From: an uncultured Chloroflexota bacterium
GTDB taxonomy: Bacteria > Chloroflexota > UBA11872
Length of the DNA stretch: 64,000 nucleotides
Assembly (NCBI GenBank): GCA_958296175.1
Contig: OY282448.1
Coordinates: forward strand, 2,542,127 to 2,606,126
Direction: 5' to 3'
The position numbers were made by a program, and so were the translations under genes. This document shows positions 7,376 through 15,311 of the stretch, in pieces (the first letter of the stretch is position 1; each line of letters opens with the position of its first letter). The notes below the pieces were generated by a model. That model was not told where the DNA came from, searched no databases, and worked only from the letters and a program-made list of their open reading frames with translations.

Positions 7376-8875
7376 ATGAAAGGTCCCATGACCCGGCGCC
7401 GCATGATCCGCGCGCTGGGCCTCGGTTCGCTCGGCGTCTCCGCCGCGGCCCTCGCCGCCTGCGGCGAAACCCAGGTCGTCACGGTCGAAAAGATCGTCAC
7501 CCAGGAAGTCGCCGTCGAGAAGGTCGTCGAGAAGGAAGTCCCCGTCGAGCGGGTCGTCGAGAAGGTCGTCACCCGCGAGGTCGCCGTCGAGAAGATCGTC
7601 GTCCAAGAGGCCGCGCCGCAGATGGAGGCCAGCGTCCCCATCCGCTTCATGAACTACTGGGCGTCCGGCACTCGCTGGGAGACCATGAAGGCCGGCCTCG
7701 AAGAGTTCAACAAGCAGTACCCCCACATCAGGTACACCCTCGAAGCCATCCCGCCCGGCTTCTACCGCGACAAGGTCAACATCCTCTTCGCCGCCGGCAC
7801 CGTCGGCGACGTCGTCGTGCTCAACGGCGCCCGCATGCGCGAGTTCGAAGGCTCGCTGGTGCCCATCGGCGACCTCGCCGCTTCCATCGGCGTCGACCTG
7901 GACGACTACCTGATCCTCGCGCGCGAGAATCCGGACAGCCCGGACCTGGAGAACCTGAGCATCGACGGCGAGCTGTTCGGCATGCCGTTCATGTCCGGCG
8001 TCAACGGCTACGTCTACAACATCGACAAGTTCGACAACGACGGCGTCGAGTCCCCCACGGCGGACTGGACCTGGGACACGCAGCTGGAAGCCGCCCGCCA
8101 GCTCACCAACGCCGAGACCGACGAGTTCGGCCTGCATCACAGCACCGGCGGCGAGTTCCGCTGGCTGCCCCTGATCAGCGCCAACGGCGGCTGGCTCTTC
8201 ACCGACAAGGAGCGCCCCGCCAGCGCTTCCGGCTTCGCCACCGAAGGCGGCCACGAGGCCTTCGCCTGGTACGTCAACTCCGTCTACGAGGATGGCGTGG
8301 GCGTTCCCCTGGGCGAAATCCCCTCCCTGCTCTTCGAAGGCGTCACCCAGCCGTTCGCCACCGGCAAGATCGGCATGGAGCCGGGCGGCATTCACAGCCC
8401 CGGCGGCCGCAAGCTGCAGGTCGCGGACCGCTTCGCCTGGGACAACATGCCGTCGCCGGCGTCGCCGCTCGGTCAGGCGCGCTACTCCACCAACGAGCTG
8501 GGGCACTTCATCACGTCCCAGGCCGAAGAGCACGGCACCGTCGAGACCTCCATGGAACTCATCGCCTTCATCGGCGGCGAGTACTTCCAGGGTCTGGTCG
8601 CCGACGGCCGCGGTGCCATCCCCATGTTCCGCTCCGTGATCAACAGCGACCGCTACCTCGGCTTCCAGCCGGGCATGCCGCGCAGCATGAACATCATCCG
8701 GGACAACTTCCTCAGCCCGGACGCCTACGGCCTGCACTTCTTCGACGGCTGGGCGCAGTGGTGGAACATCCTCCACGACGAGACCCAGCCCGCCATCATC
8801 GGCGAGACGCCGCCGGCCGAAGCGCTCGAAAACGCGCGCGCGGCCTGCGACAAGCACCTGGCGACGCTGCAATAG
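7376..8875 (+). CDS. ABC sugar transporter solute-binding lipoprotein, copy 1
   Basis: A 499-residue extracytoplasmic binding protein for an ABC importer of the carbohydrate (MalE-like, family 1) type. It begins with a twin-arginine Tat signal (MTRRRMIRAL), a hydrophobic core and a lipobox (ALAAC) near residue 30. A tether of about 40 residues built from repeated VEK-V/I-V blocks follows, then the binding domain with typical segments such as GDVVVLNGARMREFEGSL and GGWLFTDKE. ATG 7376 follows a clear GGGAGGAAA Shine-Dalgarno. A near-identical copy lies 1786 bp downstream, then permease genes, but no ATPase gene is present. The ligand is unknown; neighbouring dehydrogenases suggest a sugar or polyol. 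Confidence 0.9.
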   Translation: MKGPMTRRRMIRALGLGSLGVSAAALAACGETQVVTVEKIVTQEVAVEKVVEKEVPVERVVEKVVTREVAVEKIVVQEAAPQMEASVPIRFMNYWASGTRWETMKAGLEEFNKQYPHIRYTLEAIPPGFYRDKVNILFAAGTVGDVVVLNGARMREFEGSLVPIGDLAASIGVDLDDYLILARENPDSPDLENLSIDGELFGMPFMSGVNGYVYNIDKFDNDGVESPTADWTWDTQLEAARQLTNAETDEFGLHHSTGGEFRWLPLISANGGWLFTDKERPASASGFATEGGHEAFAWYVNSVYEDGVGVPLGEIPSLLFEGVTQPFATGKIGMEPGGIHSPGGRKLQVADRFAWDNMPSPASPLGQARYSTNELGHFITSQAEEHGTVETSMELIAFIGGEYFQGLVADGRGAIPMFRSVINSDRYLGFQPGMPRSMNIIRDNFLSPDAYGLHFFDGWAQWWNILHDETQPAIIGETPPAEALENARAACDKHLATLQ

Positions 8876-8880
8876 ACGCC

Positions 8881-8917
8881 ACTCCGCGCGGGTCGACGCT
8901 GTCGACCCGCGCGGAGT
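8881..8917 (+). terminator. 17-bp perfect hairpin between the two binding-protein genes
   Basis: Arms at 8881-8897 and 8901-8917 (ACTCCGCGCGGGTCGAC and its complement) are separated by a 3-nt loop, 5 bp after the stop. No U-tract follows, so it may stabilise the 3' end of the mRNA or act as an inefficient terminator. Confidence 0.6.
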
Positions 8918-9010
8918 CGTCGCCGGGCGGCCGCCCCAACGACCGCCCGCATGGCGACCGGCTGATACCTGCAACCCGCGGCGACCGTGCGCACAATCGC
9001 GCGGCAACGT

Positions 9011-9040
9011 TGGACACGCGGACTGCGCAGGTGATATACA
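9011..9040 (+). promoter_or_regulatory. Promoter of the second sugar-binding protein gene
   Basis: TGGACA (9011-9016), an 18-bp spacer and TATACA (9035-9040). It lies exactly 1786 bp from the promoter of copy 1, showing that the duplicated unit includes its own promoter. The -35 carries one change relative to copy 1. Confidence 0.6.
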
Positions 9041-9161
9041 GGGTGCTCAGTCAGACAGGCCGTTCCGCAGGCGCGTGGCCCGCGGAGCATTGGTTGAGCG
9101 TCCGGCAGGAGGCGCGCAGGTGCGCGTTTCGTGGCTGCCCGACGCAAGGAAGGGAAACTGC

Positions 9162-10661
9162 ATGAAAGGTCCCATGACCCGGCGTCGCATGATCCGCGCG
9201 CTGGGCCTCGGCTCGCTCGGCGTCTCCGCTGCGGCACTCGCCGCCTGCGGCGAAGCCCAGGTCGTCACGGTCGAAAAGATCGTCACCCAGGAAGTCGCCG
9301 TCGAGAAGATCGTCGAGAAGGAAGTCCCTGTCGAGCGGGTCGTCGAGAAGGTCGTCACCCGCGAGGTCGCCGTCGAGAAGATCGTCGTCCAAGAGGCCGC
9401 GCCGCAGATGGAGGCCAGCGTCCCCATCCGCTTCATGAACTACTGGGCGTCCGGCACCCGCTGGGAGACCATGAAGGCCGGCCTCGAAGAGTTCAACAAG
9501 CAGTACCCCCACATCAGGTACACCCTCGAAGCCATCCCGCCCGGCTTCTACCGCGACAAGGTCAACATCCTCTTCGCCGCCGGCACCGTCGGCGACGTCG
9601 TCGTGCTCAACGGCGCCCGCATGCGCGAGTTCGAAGGCTCGCTGGTGCCCATCGGCGACCTCGCCGCCTCGATCGGCGTCGACCTGGACGACTACCTGAT
9701 CCTGGCGCGTGAAAACCCGGGCAATCCGGACCTGGAGAACCTGAGCATCGACGGCGAGCTGTTCGGCATGCCGTTCATGTCCGCCGTCAACGGCTACGTC
9801 TACAACATCGACAAGTTCGACAACGACGGCGTCGAGTCCCCCACGGCGGACTGGACCTGGGACACGCAGCTGGAAGCCTCCCGCCAGCTCACCAACGCCG
9901 AGACCGACGAGTTCGGCCTGCATCACAGCACCGGCGGCGAGTTCCGCTGGCTGCCCCTGATCAGCGCCAACGGCGGCTGGCTCTTCACCGACAAGGAGCG
10001 CCCCGCCAGCGCCTCCGGCTTCGCCACCGAAGGCGGCCACGAGGCCTTCGCCTGGTACGTCAACTCCGTCTACGAGGATGGCGTGGGCGTTCCCCTGGGC
10101 GAAATCCCCTCCCTGCTCTTCGAAGGCGTCACCCAGCCGTTCGCCACCGGCAAGATCGGCATGGAGCCGGGCGGCATTCACGGCCCCGGCAGCCGCAAGC
10201 TGCAGGTCGCGGACCGCTTCGCCTGGGACAACATGCCGTCGCCGACGTCGCCGCTCGGTCAGGCGCGCTACTCCACCAACGAGCTGGGGCACTTCATCAC
10301 GTCCCAGGCCGAGGAGCACGGCACCGTCGAGGCCTCCATGGAACTCATCGCCTTCATCGGCGGCGAGTACTTCCAGGGTCTGGTCGCCGACGGCCGCGGC
10401 GCCATCCCCATGTTCCGCTCCGTGATCAACAGCGACCGCTACCTCGGCTTCCAGCCGGGCATGCCGCGCAGCATGAACATCATCCGGGACAACTTCCTCA
10501 GCCCGGACGCCTACGGCCTGCACTTCTTTGACGGCTGGGCGCAGTGGTGGAACATCCTCCACGACGAAACCCAGCCCGCCATCATCGGCGAGACGCCGCC
10601 GGCCGAAGCGCTCGAAAACGCGCGCGCGGCCTGCGACAAGCACCTGGCGACGTTGCAGTAG
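9162..10661 (+). CDS. ABC sugar transporter solute-binding lipoprotein, copy 2
   Basis: A 499-residue tandem duplicate of the binding protein at 7376-8875. By eye about ten residues differ: T to A after the lipobox region, V to I in the tether, DS to GN, G to A, A to S, SPGG to GPGS, A to T and T to A. The Tat signal, lipobox and VEK tether are all retained. Homology starts at or near the -35 box and ends at the stop codon; the 3' hairpins of the two copies are unrelated. The permease genes follow, so this copy is the one adjacent to the transporter. The function is as for copy 1, perhaps adding dosage or slightly altered ligand preference. Confidence 0.9.
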   Translation: MKGPMTRRRMIRALGLGSLGVSAAALAACGEAQVVTVEKIVTQEVAVEKIVEKEVPVERVVEKVVTREVAVEKIVVQEAAPQMEASVPIRFMNYWASGTRWETMKAGLEEFNKQYPHIRYTLEAIPPGFYRDKVNILFAAGTVGDVVVLNGARMREFEGSLVPIGDLAASIGVDLDDYLILARENPGNPDLENLSIDGELFGMPFMSAVNGYVYNIDKFDNDGVESPTADWTWDTQLEASRQLTNAETDEFGLHHSTGGEFRWLPLISANGGWLFTDKERPASASGFATEGGHEAFAWYVNSVYEDGVGVPLGEIPSLLFEGVTQPFATGKIGMEPGGIHGPGSRKLQVADRFAWDNMPSPTSPLGQARYSTNELGHFITSQAEEHGTVEASMELIAFIGGEYFQGLVADGRGAIPMFRSVINSDRYLGFQPGMPRSMNIIRDNFLSPDAYGLHFFDGWAQWWNILHDETQPAIIGETPPAEALENARAACDKHLATLQ

Positions 10662-10702
10662 GCAACCCTCCGCGCTGCTCGACCCCGCGAGCGGCACGGA
10701 GT

Positions 10703-10739
10703 CGTCGGGCGGGCGCCGCTCCGCGGCGCCCGCCCGACG
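10703..10739 (+). terminator. 17-bp perfect hairpin between binding-protein and permease genes
   Basis: Arms CGTCGGGCGGGCGCCGC (10703-10719) and its exact complement (10723-10739) flank a TCC loop, between the second binding-protein gene and the GTG start at 10769. There is no U-tract. Hairpins in this position in sugar ABC operons commonly keep the binding-protein mRNA more abundant than the permease mRNA; that role is inferred here. Confidence 0.6.
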
Positions 10740-10768
10740 GCCACTGAGACCAGAAACCCGAGGCAATC

Positions 10769-11662
10769 GTGCAGACAAGAGCAAGAGCATGGCAGCGCTG
10801 GAGCGGCATGTTGTTCGTCGCTCCCTGGCTCATCACGTTCATCTGGTTCACGCTGGGCCCGTTTATCGCCTCCTTCTACCTGAGCTTCACGTCATACCGC
10901 TTTCATGACTTCCCCACCTGGATAGGTTTTGAAAATTACACCCGGCTCTTCACCGACGACGCCAAGTTCGTCCGCAGCGTTCTGAACACGCTCTATTACA
11001 CGGCCGTGCACGTGCCGGGCATCATGCTGCTGGCGTTCTTCGTGGCGCTGCTGCTGAATCAGAAAGTGCGCGGGCAGCCGATCTTCCGCACGGCGTTCTA
11101 CTTGCCCTCGGTCACCGCGGGTGTGGCCACGGCCTTCCTGTGGATCGTGCTGCTGCAGCCCAACGGCCTCATCAACCAGGCGCTGGGGCTGGTCGGCATC
11201 GAAGGCCCCCGCTGGCTCACCAGCACGGCCTGGGCCATGCCGGCGCTGATTCTGATGAGCTTCTGGGGCCTTGGCACCACCATGATCATCTACCTGGCGG
11301 CGCTGCAAGGCATCCCGCAGCACTTGTACGAAGCGGCCAGCGTGGACGGCGCCGGGGTGGTGCGCAAGATGTGGCACGTGACCGTGCCCATGATGACTCC
11401 GGCCATTTTCCTCACCGCCGTCTTGCAGATCATCGGGTCGTGGCAAGTCTTCACCCAGGCGCTCATCGTCACGAACGGCGGCCCGCGCGACTCCACGCTC
11501 TTCATCCTGCTGCACCTCTACCGCACGGGGTTCGAGTACTTCCAGATGGGCTACGCCTCGGCCATTGCCTGGATTCTCTTCGTCATCATTCTGATCTTCA
11601 CGATCATTCAGTTCGGTTTCGCCCGGCGCTGGGTTTACTACGAGGGCGCCAATGAGCGCTAA
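10769..11662 (+). CDS. ABC sugar transporter permease, MalF type
   Basis: A 297-residue inner-membrane permease with about six hydrophobic segments (for example GMLFVAPWLITFIWFTLGPF near the N-terminus). It has the cytoplasmic EAA loop that contacts the ATPase (EAASVDGAGVVRKMWHVTVP). The start is GTG 10769, preceded by a weak GAGG; an ATG at 10790 is an alternative. It forms an importer with the MalG-type permease starting 30 bp downstream. The ATPase must be encoded elsewhere, as in systems sharing a multitask MsmX-like ATPase. Confidence 0.9.
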   Translation: MQTRARAWQRWSGMLFVAPWLITFIWFTLGPFIASFYLSFTSYRFHDFPTWIGFENYTRLFTDDAKFVRSVLNTLYYTAVHVPGIMLLAFFVALLLNQKVRGQPIFRTAFYLPSVTAGVATAFLWIVLLQPNGLINQALGLVGIEGPRWLTSTAWAMPALILMSFWGLGTTMIIYLAALQGIPQHLYEAASVDGAGVVRKMWHVTVPMMTPAIFLTAVLQIIGSWQVFTQALIVTNGGPRDSTLFILLHLYRTGFEYFQMGYASAIAWILFVIILIFTIIQFGFARRWVYYEGANER

Positions 11663-11692
11663 GCCGCGGCCGCGGCCACTCGGGGAGCTGCC

Positions 11693-12580
11693 GTGAGCGC
11701 CGTCACGGCCCCTGTCGGCGGCACGACGATCCGTTCGCGCCGCGTGCGCTCCATCCGGGGGCTCGTCCGCCTGCTGACCTACGCCCTGCTGGCCGGCGGC
11801 AGCATCGTGTACGCCATCCCGTTCTTCTGGATGGTGCGGGCGTCGGTGATGAGCATCGGCATGTTCTTCGAGGACCCGCCGCCGCTGATTCCCAACCCGC
11901 CGGCCTTCGAGAACTACGTCGAGGTCTGGAACGTCGGGCCGGTGCACTGGTGGATCGCCAACAGCGTCATCGTGTCGTTCCTCGGCGTCACTATCGGCAC
12001 GCTGGTCAGCGCGCTGGTCGCCTTCGGCTTTGCCCGCACCAGTTTCCCGGGCAGCCGCGTGCTGTTCCTGCTGGTCATTTCGACCATGATGCTGCCGCAG
12101 CACGTGACGATCATTCCGCAGGTGATCCTGTTCCGCGAGCTGAACTGGCTCGACTCGCTGCTGCCGCTTACGGTCCCGCTGCTGGGCGGCGCGCCGTTCT
12201 ACATCTTCATCCTGCGGCAGTTCTTCATGACCATCCCCACAGAGCTGGACGAAGCCGCTTCCATCGACGGCGCGTCACGCCTGCGCGTGTTCTGGACCAT
12301 CATCGTGCCGCTCTCCAAGCCGGCCACCGCCACCGTGGCCGTGTTCTCGTTCATCAACCACTGGAACGACTTCTTCTTCCCCTTCATCGTCTTGCAGTCG
12401 GCCGATCGTCTGACCCTCTCGGTTGGCATGCGCTGGCTGCAGGCCGGGCAGTACGAAGCCCAGAAGCTGCACCTGCAAATGGCCATCGCCGTCGTCGCGG
12501 TCGCGCCGATCGTGGTCGCGTTCTTCCTGGCGCAGAAGCACTTCATTCGCGGGATCGCGCTCACCGGCATCAAGGGCTAA
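11693..12580 (+). CDS. ABC sugar transporter permease, MalG type (copy 1)
   Basis: A 295-residue membrane permease: N-terminal TM segment (LLTYALLAGGSIVYAIPFFWMV), about six TM helices, and an EAA loop (ELDEAASIDGASRLRVFWTI). It ends with the family-typical GIALTGIKG. GTG 11693 is the start, 30 bp after the MalF-type gene. A second MalG-type gene downstream (12793-13665) is roughly two thirds identical by eye, so two alternative partners for one MalF protein are encoded side by side. Confidence 0.9.
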   Translation: MSAVTAPVGGTTIRSRRVRSIRGLVRLLTYALLAGGSIVYAIPFFWMVRASVMSIGMFFEDPPPLIPNPPAFENYVEVWNVGPVHWWIANSVIVSFLGVTIGTLVSALVAFGFARTSFPGSRVLFLLVISTMMLPQHVTIIPQVILFRELNWLDSLLPLTVPLLGGAPFYIFILRQFFMTIPTELDEAASIDGASRLRVFWTIIVPLSKPATATVAVFSFINHWNDFFFPFIVLQSADRLTLSVGMRWLQAGQYEAQKLHLQMAIAVVAVAPIVVAFFLAQKHFIRGIALTGIKG

Positions 12581-12730
12581 TAGCACGTGGCTCGATGGTC
12601 CTGCCCGCCCTTGCCTTCTTCGACGCTCGCTCGAGAGCGGGGACGGAGTGCTGGAACGCGGCCAGCGTGTGCGCGGGGTGCGGACGGGGCGCAGGTCGAA
12701 GCGTCGTCCCATCCAACCCTGCGGGCGGCC

Positions 12731-12770
12731 CCTCACCCTAGCCCTCCCGCCGAGGCGCGGGGAGAGGGGA
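12731..12770. repeat. Palindromic CCCTCACCCTA...GGGGAGAGGGG intergenic repeat
   Basis: One member of a repeat family found several times in the window. CCTCACCCTAGCCCTCCC faces GGGGAGAGGGGA and can form a hairpin. It lies between the two MalG-type genes and may terminate or attenuate transcription. Confidence 0.6.
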
Positions 12771-12792
12771 ACGAAGGAAGCCGCCGCCGACC

Positions 12793-13665
12793 ATGGTGAG
12801 CACCGAGCCCATCACCATTCGGTCGACCTCGGCGCGCGTATTCAAGACGCTGGTCCGCATACTGGTCTACCTGCTGCTGATCGGCGGCAGCTTGATGTAC
12901 GCCATCCCCTTCGTGTTCATGGTGCGCTGGTCGGTCATGACCATCGGGCAGTTCTACGAACCAGGTCTGATCTGGCCCATCCCGATGGCCTGGGAGAACT
13001 ATTCCACCGTCTGGAACACGGGGCCGCTGCTGTGGTGGATTCTCAATTCCACCATCGTGACCTTCACGGCGTCCACGGTTGGGGTGCTGGCCGCCTGCCT
13101 GGTGGCCTACGGCTTTTCGCGCGTGGAGTTTCCCGGCAACCGCATCCTGTTCATGGTGCTGCTCTCCACCATGATGCTGCCCGGGCACGTCACCATCATT
13201 CCGCAGGTCATCATCTTTCGGGAGCTGGGATGGCTGGATTCGATCGTGGCGCTGATCGTGCCCGGGCTGGGCGGCGGCGCGTTCTACATCTTCATCCTGC
13301 GCCAGTTCTTCATGACGATTCCCATCGAGCTGGACGAAGCCGCGCGTACGGACGGCGCCTCGCGCCTGGGCATTCTGTTCCGCGTCATCATGCCGCTGTC
13401 CAAGCCGGCCATCGCCACGGTGGCAGTGTTTTCGTTCATCGGCAACTGGAACGAGTTCTTCCTGCCGCTGGTCATCCTCAACTCGCCGGACCGCCTGACG
13501 CTGGCGGTGGGCATGCGCTACTTTTCAGCCGGGCAATACGGGGCGCAGATGCACAACCTGCAAATGGCGATTTCCGTCATTGCCGTGGGTCCCATCATCG
13601 TGGCCTTCTTCCTGGCCCAACGCCACTTCATCCGCGGCATTACCCTCACCGGCATCAAAGGCTAG
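12793..13665 (+). CDS. ABC sugar transporter permease, MalG type (copy 2)
   Basis: A 290-residue membrane permease with the same plan as its neighbour at 11693-12580: N-terminal TM segment, EAA loop (ELDEAARTDGASRLGILFRV) and C-terminal GITLTGIKG. About two thirds of residues match that neighbour by eye, the best conserved parts being the central TM core (STMMLPxHVTIIPQV) and the EAA loop. ATG 12793 is preceded by GAAGGAAG at a slightly long distance. The divergence from the first MalG is much greater than between the two binding proteins, so this permease duplication is older. Confidence 0.88.
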   Translation: MVSTEPITIRSTSARVFKTLVRILVYLLLIGGSLMYAIPFVFMVRWSVMTIGQFYEPGLIWPIPMAWENYSTVWNTGPLLWWILNSTIVTFTASTVGVLAACLVAYGFSRVEFPGNRILFMVLLSTMMLPGHVTIIPQVIIFRELGWLDSIVALIVPGLGGGAFYIFILRQFFMTIPIELDEAARTDGASRLGILFRVIMPLSKPAIATVAVFSFIGNWNEFFLPLVILNSPDRLTLAVGMRYFSAGQYGAQMHNLQMAISVIAVGPIIVAFFLAQRHFIRGITLTGIKG

Positions 13666-13745
13666 ACCTAGACCCCGCACCCCGACGATTTCTCTCTGCC
13701 CTTCCTTCTTTCCCAGAATCTCCCTCCTCAGCGCCGCGGTCGCCC

Positions 13746-13856
13746 CCTCACCCTAACCCTCTCCCCGCGGCGCGGGGAGAGGGGACCCGACCGCGGCGCC
13801 GAGGTCGATTTCGCGGCCAGCCCTCCCTGAGGTGCGGGGAGAGGGGAGAGGGGCGG
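13746..13856. repeat. Two further palindromic CCCTAACCCTCTCCC-type repeats
   Basis: CCTCACCCTAACCCTCTCCCCGCGGCGCGGGGAGAGGGG at about 13746-13784 and a shorter relative at 13821-13856 lie between convergent genes (permease and aminotransferase). Their stem-loop form and position suit a bidirectional terminator. Confidence 0.6.
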
Positions 13857-13862
13857 GGGCGT

Positions 13863-15149
13863 TCAGGGCGTCAGCGCTGCTGTGTGGTGGCGCACTTTGT
13901 CTGCGGCTTCGACGATTTCTTCCATCGCCTCGCGGCCGTCCAGCATGACGATCTGCGGAACCCAGATGGCTTCCACCTGGCAGGCGCGTTCGGCGGCAGG
14001 GCAGCGCATGGCGGCGTAGTCCACGTCCGGCCCGTCATCGCCGCGCGGCCACACCAGCGAGAGTTCGCCGTTCAGGTCGCCGAACAGGTCGGCCTGGTGC
14101 ATGGGGCGCACGTAGCCGGGCCGGATGTCGACGCCTTCCGCCCGCATGGCCTCGACGAAGCATTCCCGCGGCAGGCCGCCGAAGCCGTCGGCGTCGTAGC
14201 GAATGATGTGCAGATGGTTGGCGTTGCGCGTGACGTAGGCGTCCTCGCGGCGCGACGACAGGCCGTCCACGTCCTCCAGCAACTCGCTCAGGTATTGGCC
14301 ATGCGCGGCGCGCCGCCGCGTCTGACCCTCCAGGCGGCCAAGCTGCGCGCCGGCCAGCGCCGCCAGCACGCCGCCCAGGCGGCGGTTGCCGGCGCTGTAG
14401 GGGAACCATTCGCCCGGGGCCGCCGGCGCCGCATCGATCCCCAGCTCGTCGAAGCGGCTGTGCCGCGGTCCGGCGTCGAGCTCGGCGTAGGCGATGGCGT
14501 GCTTGAAGATGTCCAGGTCGTTGGTCGTCACCGCGCCGCCAATGCCCGGCGTCAGGTTCTTGCCGAACCCCAGGCTGAAGCAACCCACGTCGCCAATGGT
14601 GCCCAGGCCGCGCTCGTTCCAGGTCGAGCCGTGTGCGTGCGCCGCGTCTTCGATCACGCGCAGACCGCGGCGCCGCGCAATCTCCAGAATGGACTCCAGG
14701 TCGCAGGCCAGCCCGCCGAAGTGCACGGTCATCACGGCGCGCGTGCGCTCGGTGATGGCCGGCTCGATCAGGCGCGGGTCGATGTTGTAGGTCTCCGGGT
14801 CCATGTCCACGAACACCGGCACCAGACCAGTGTTCAGCACCGCGGTGGCGCTGGCCATGTAGGTGTAGGGCGCCAGCAGGACTTCCGACCCGCGCGGCAA
14901 CCGCAAGGCGCGCAGGGCCACCTCCAGCGCGCTGGTGCCGCTGTTGACCGACAGGCAGTAGGCCGCGCCTTGATAGGCGGCAAAGTTTCGTTCGAACCCG
15001 ATCAGGCTATTCTCGCCGGCGCCAGCGGACCACTGGCCCGAGCGCAGCGCGTCGGCCACGGCCTCGACGTCCGTCTCGTCGAACTCCGGCCAGGCGCCGT
15101 ACGGCCGCGAGCGCGTGGGTGTCCCGCCATGCAGGGCAAGCGCTGTCAT
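13863..15149 (-). CDS. DegT/DnrJ/EryC1/StrS family aminotransferase
   Basis: A 428-residue PLP-dependent sugar aminotransferase (fold type I). The N-terminal region carries SVNSGTSALEVALRAL, the phosphate-binding segment. The FGGLACDLE and VIEDAAHAHGS segments contain the conserved Asp and PLP-stacking region. The Schiff-base Lys is in FSLGFGKNLTPGIGGAVTT. The family transfers an amino group, usually from Glu or Gln, to keto-sugars or keto-inositols. ATG 15149 gives the normal family start (ALALHGGTPTR). Its position next to sugar transport and Gfo/Idh genes suggests amino-sugar or amino-cyclitol metabolism. It converges with the permease operon. Confidence 0.88.
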   Translation of the reverse strand: MTALALHGGTPTRSRPYGAWPEFDETDVEAVADALRSGQWSAGAGENSLIGFERNFAAYQGAAYCLSVNSGTSALEVALRALRLPRGSEVLLAPYTYMASATAVLNTGLVPVFVDMDPETYNIDPRLIEPAITERTRAVMTVHFGGLACDLESILEIARRRGLRVIEDAAHAHGSTWNERGLGTIGDVGCFSLGFGKNLTPGIGGAVTTNDLDIFKHAIAYAELDAGPRHSRFDELGIDAAPAAPGEWFPYSAGNRRLGGVLAALAGAQLGRLEGQTRRRAAHGQYLSELLEDVDGLSSRREDAYVTRNANHLHIIRYDADGFGGLPRECFVEAMRAEGVDIRPGYVRPMHQADLFGDLNGELSLVWPRGDDGPDVDYAAMRCPAAERACQVEAIWVPQIVMLDGREAMEEIVEAADKVRHHTAALTP

Positions 15150-15242
15150 TCCTCAAATCCTCCCAGGCGTCCGCCGCCGGCCTGTCGCACTGCGCGCATA
15201 CTACGACCGTCGCCGAATTCGGCGCAGGCGGCGGCGCGCCAG

Positions 15243-15270
15243 TTGGCGCAGCGCCGCCTGCGCGCGCATA
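15243..15270 (+). promoter_or_regulatory. Possible promoter of the restriction-methyltransferase gene
   Basis: TTGGCG (15243-15248), 16 bp, then CATAAT (15265-15270), 42 bp before the TTG start at 15312. Both hexamers deviate by one or two bases from consensus. Confidence 0.4.
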
Positions 15271-15311
15271 ATTCAGCGCAGCCGCCGCACGCGAAACGAA
15301 CGAGAGACGAA

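Noticed and set aside
12423..15311. Very long open frame in phase with the methyltransferase, reaching back through the permease and aminotransferase genes.
   Set aside because: It runs antisense or out of frame over genes with clear motifs. High G+C makes stop codons rare in alternative frames. The methyltransferase fold starts only at about 15312.
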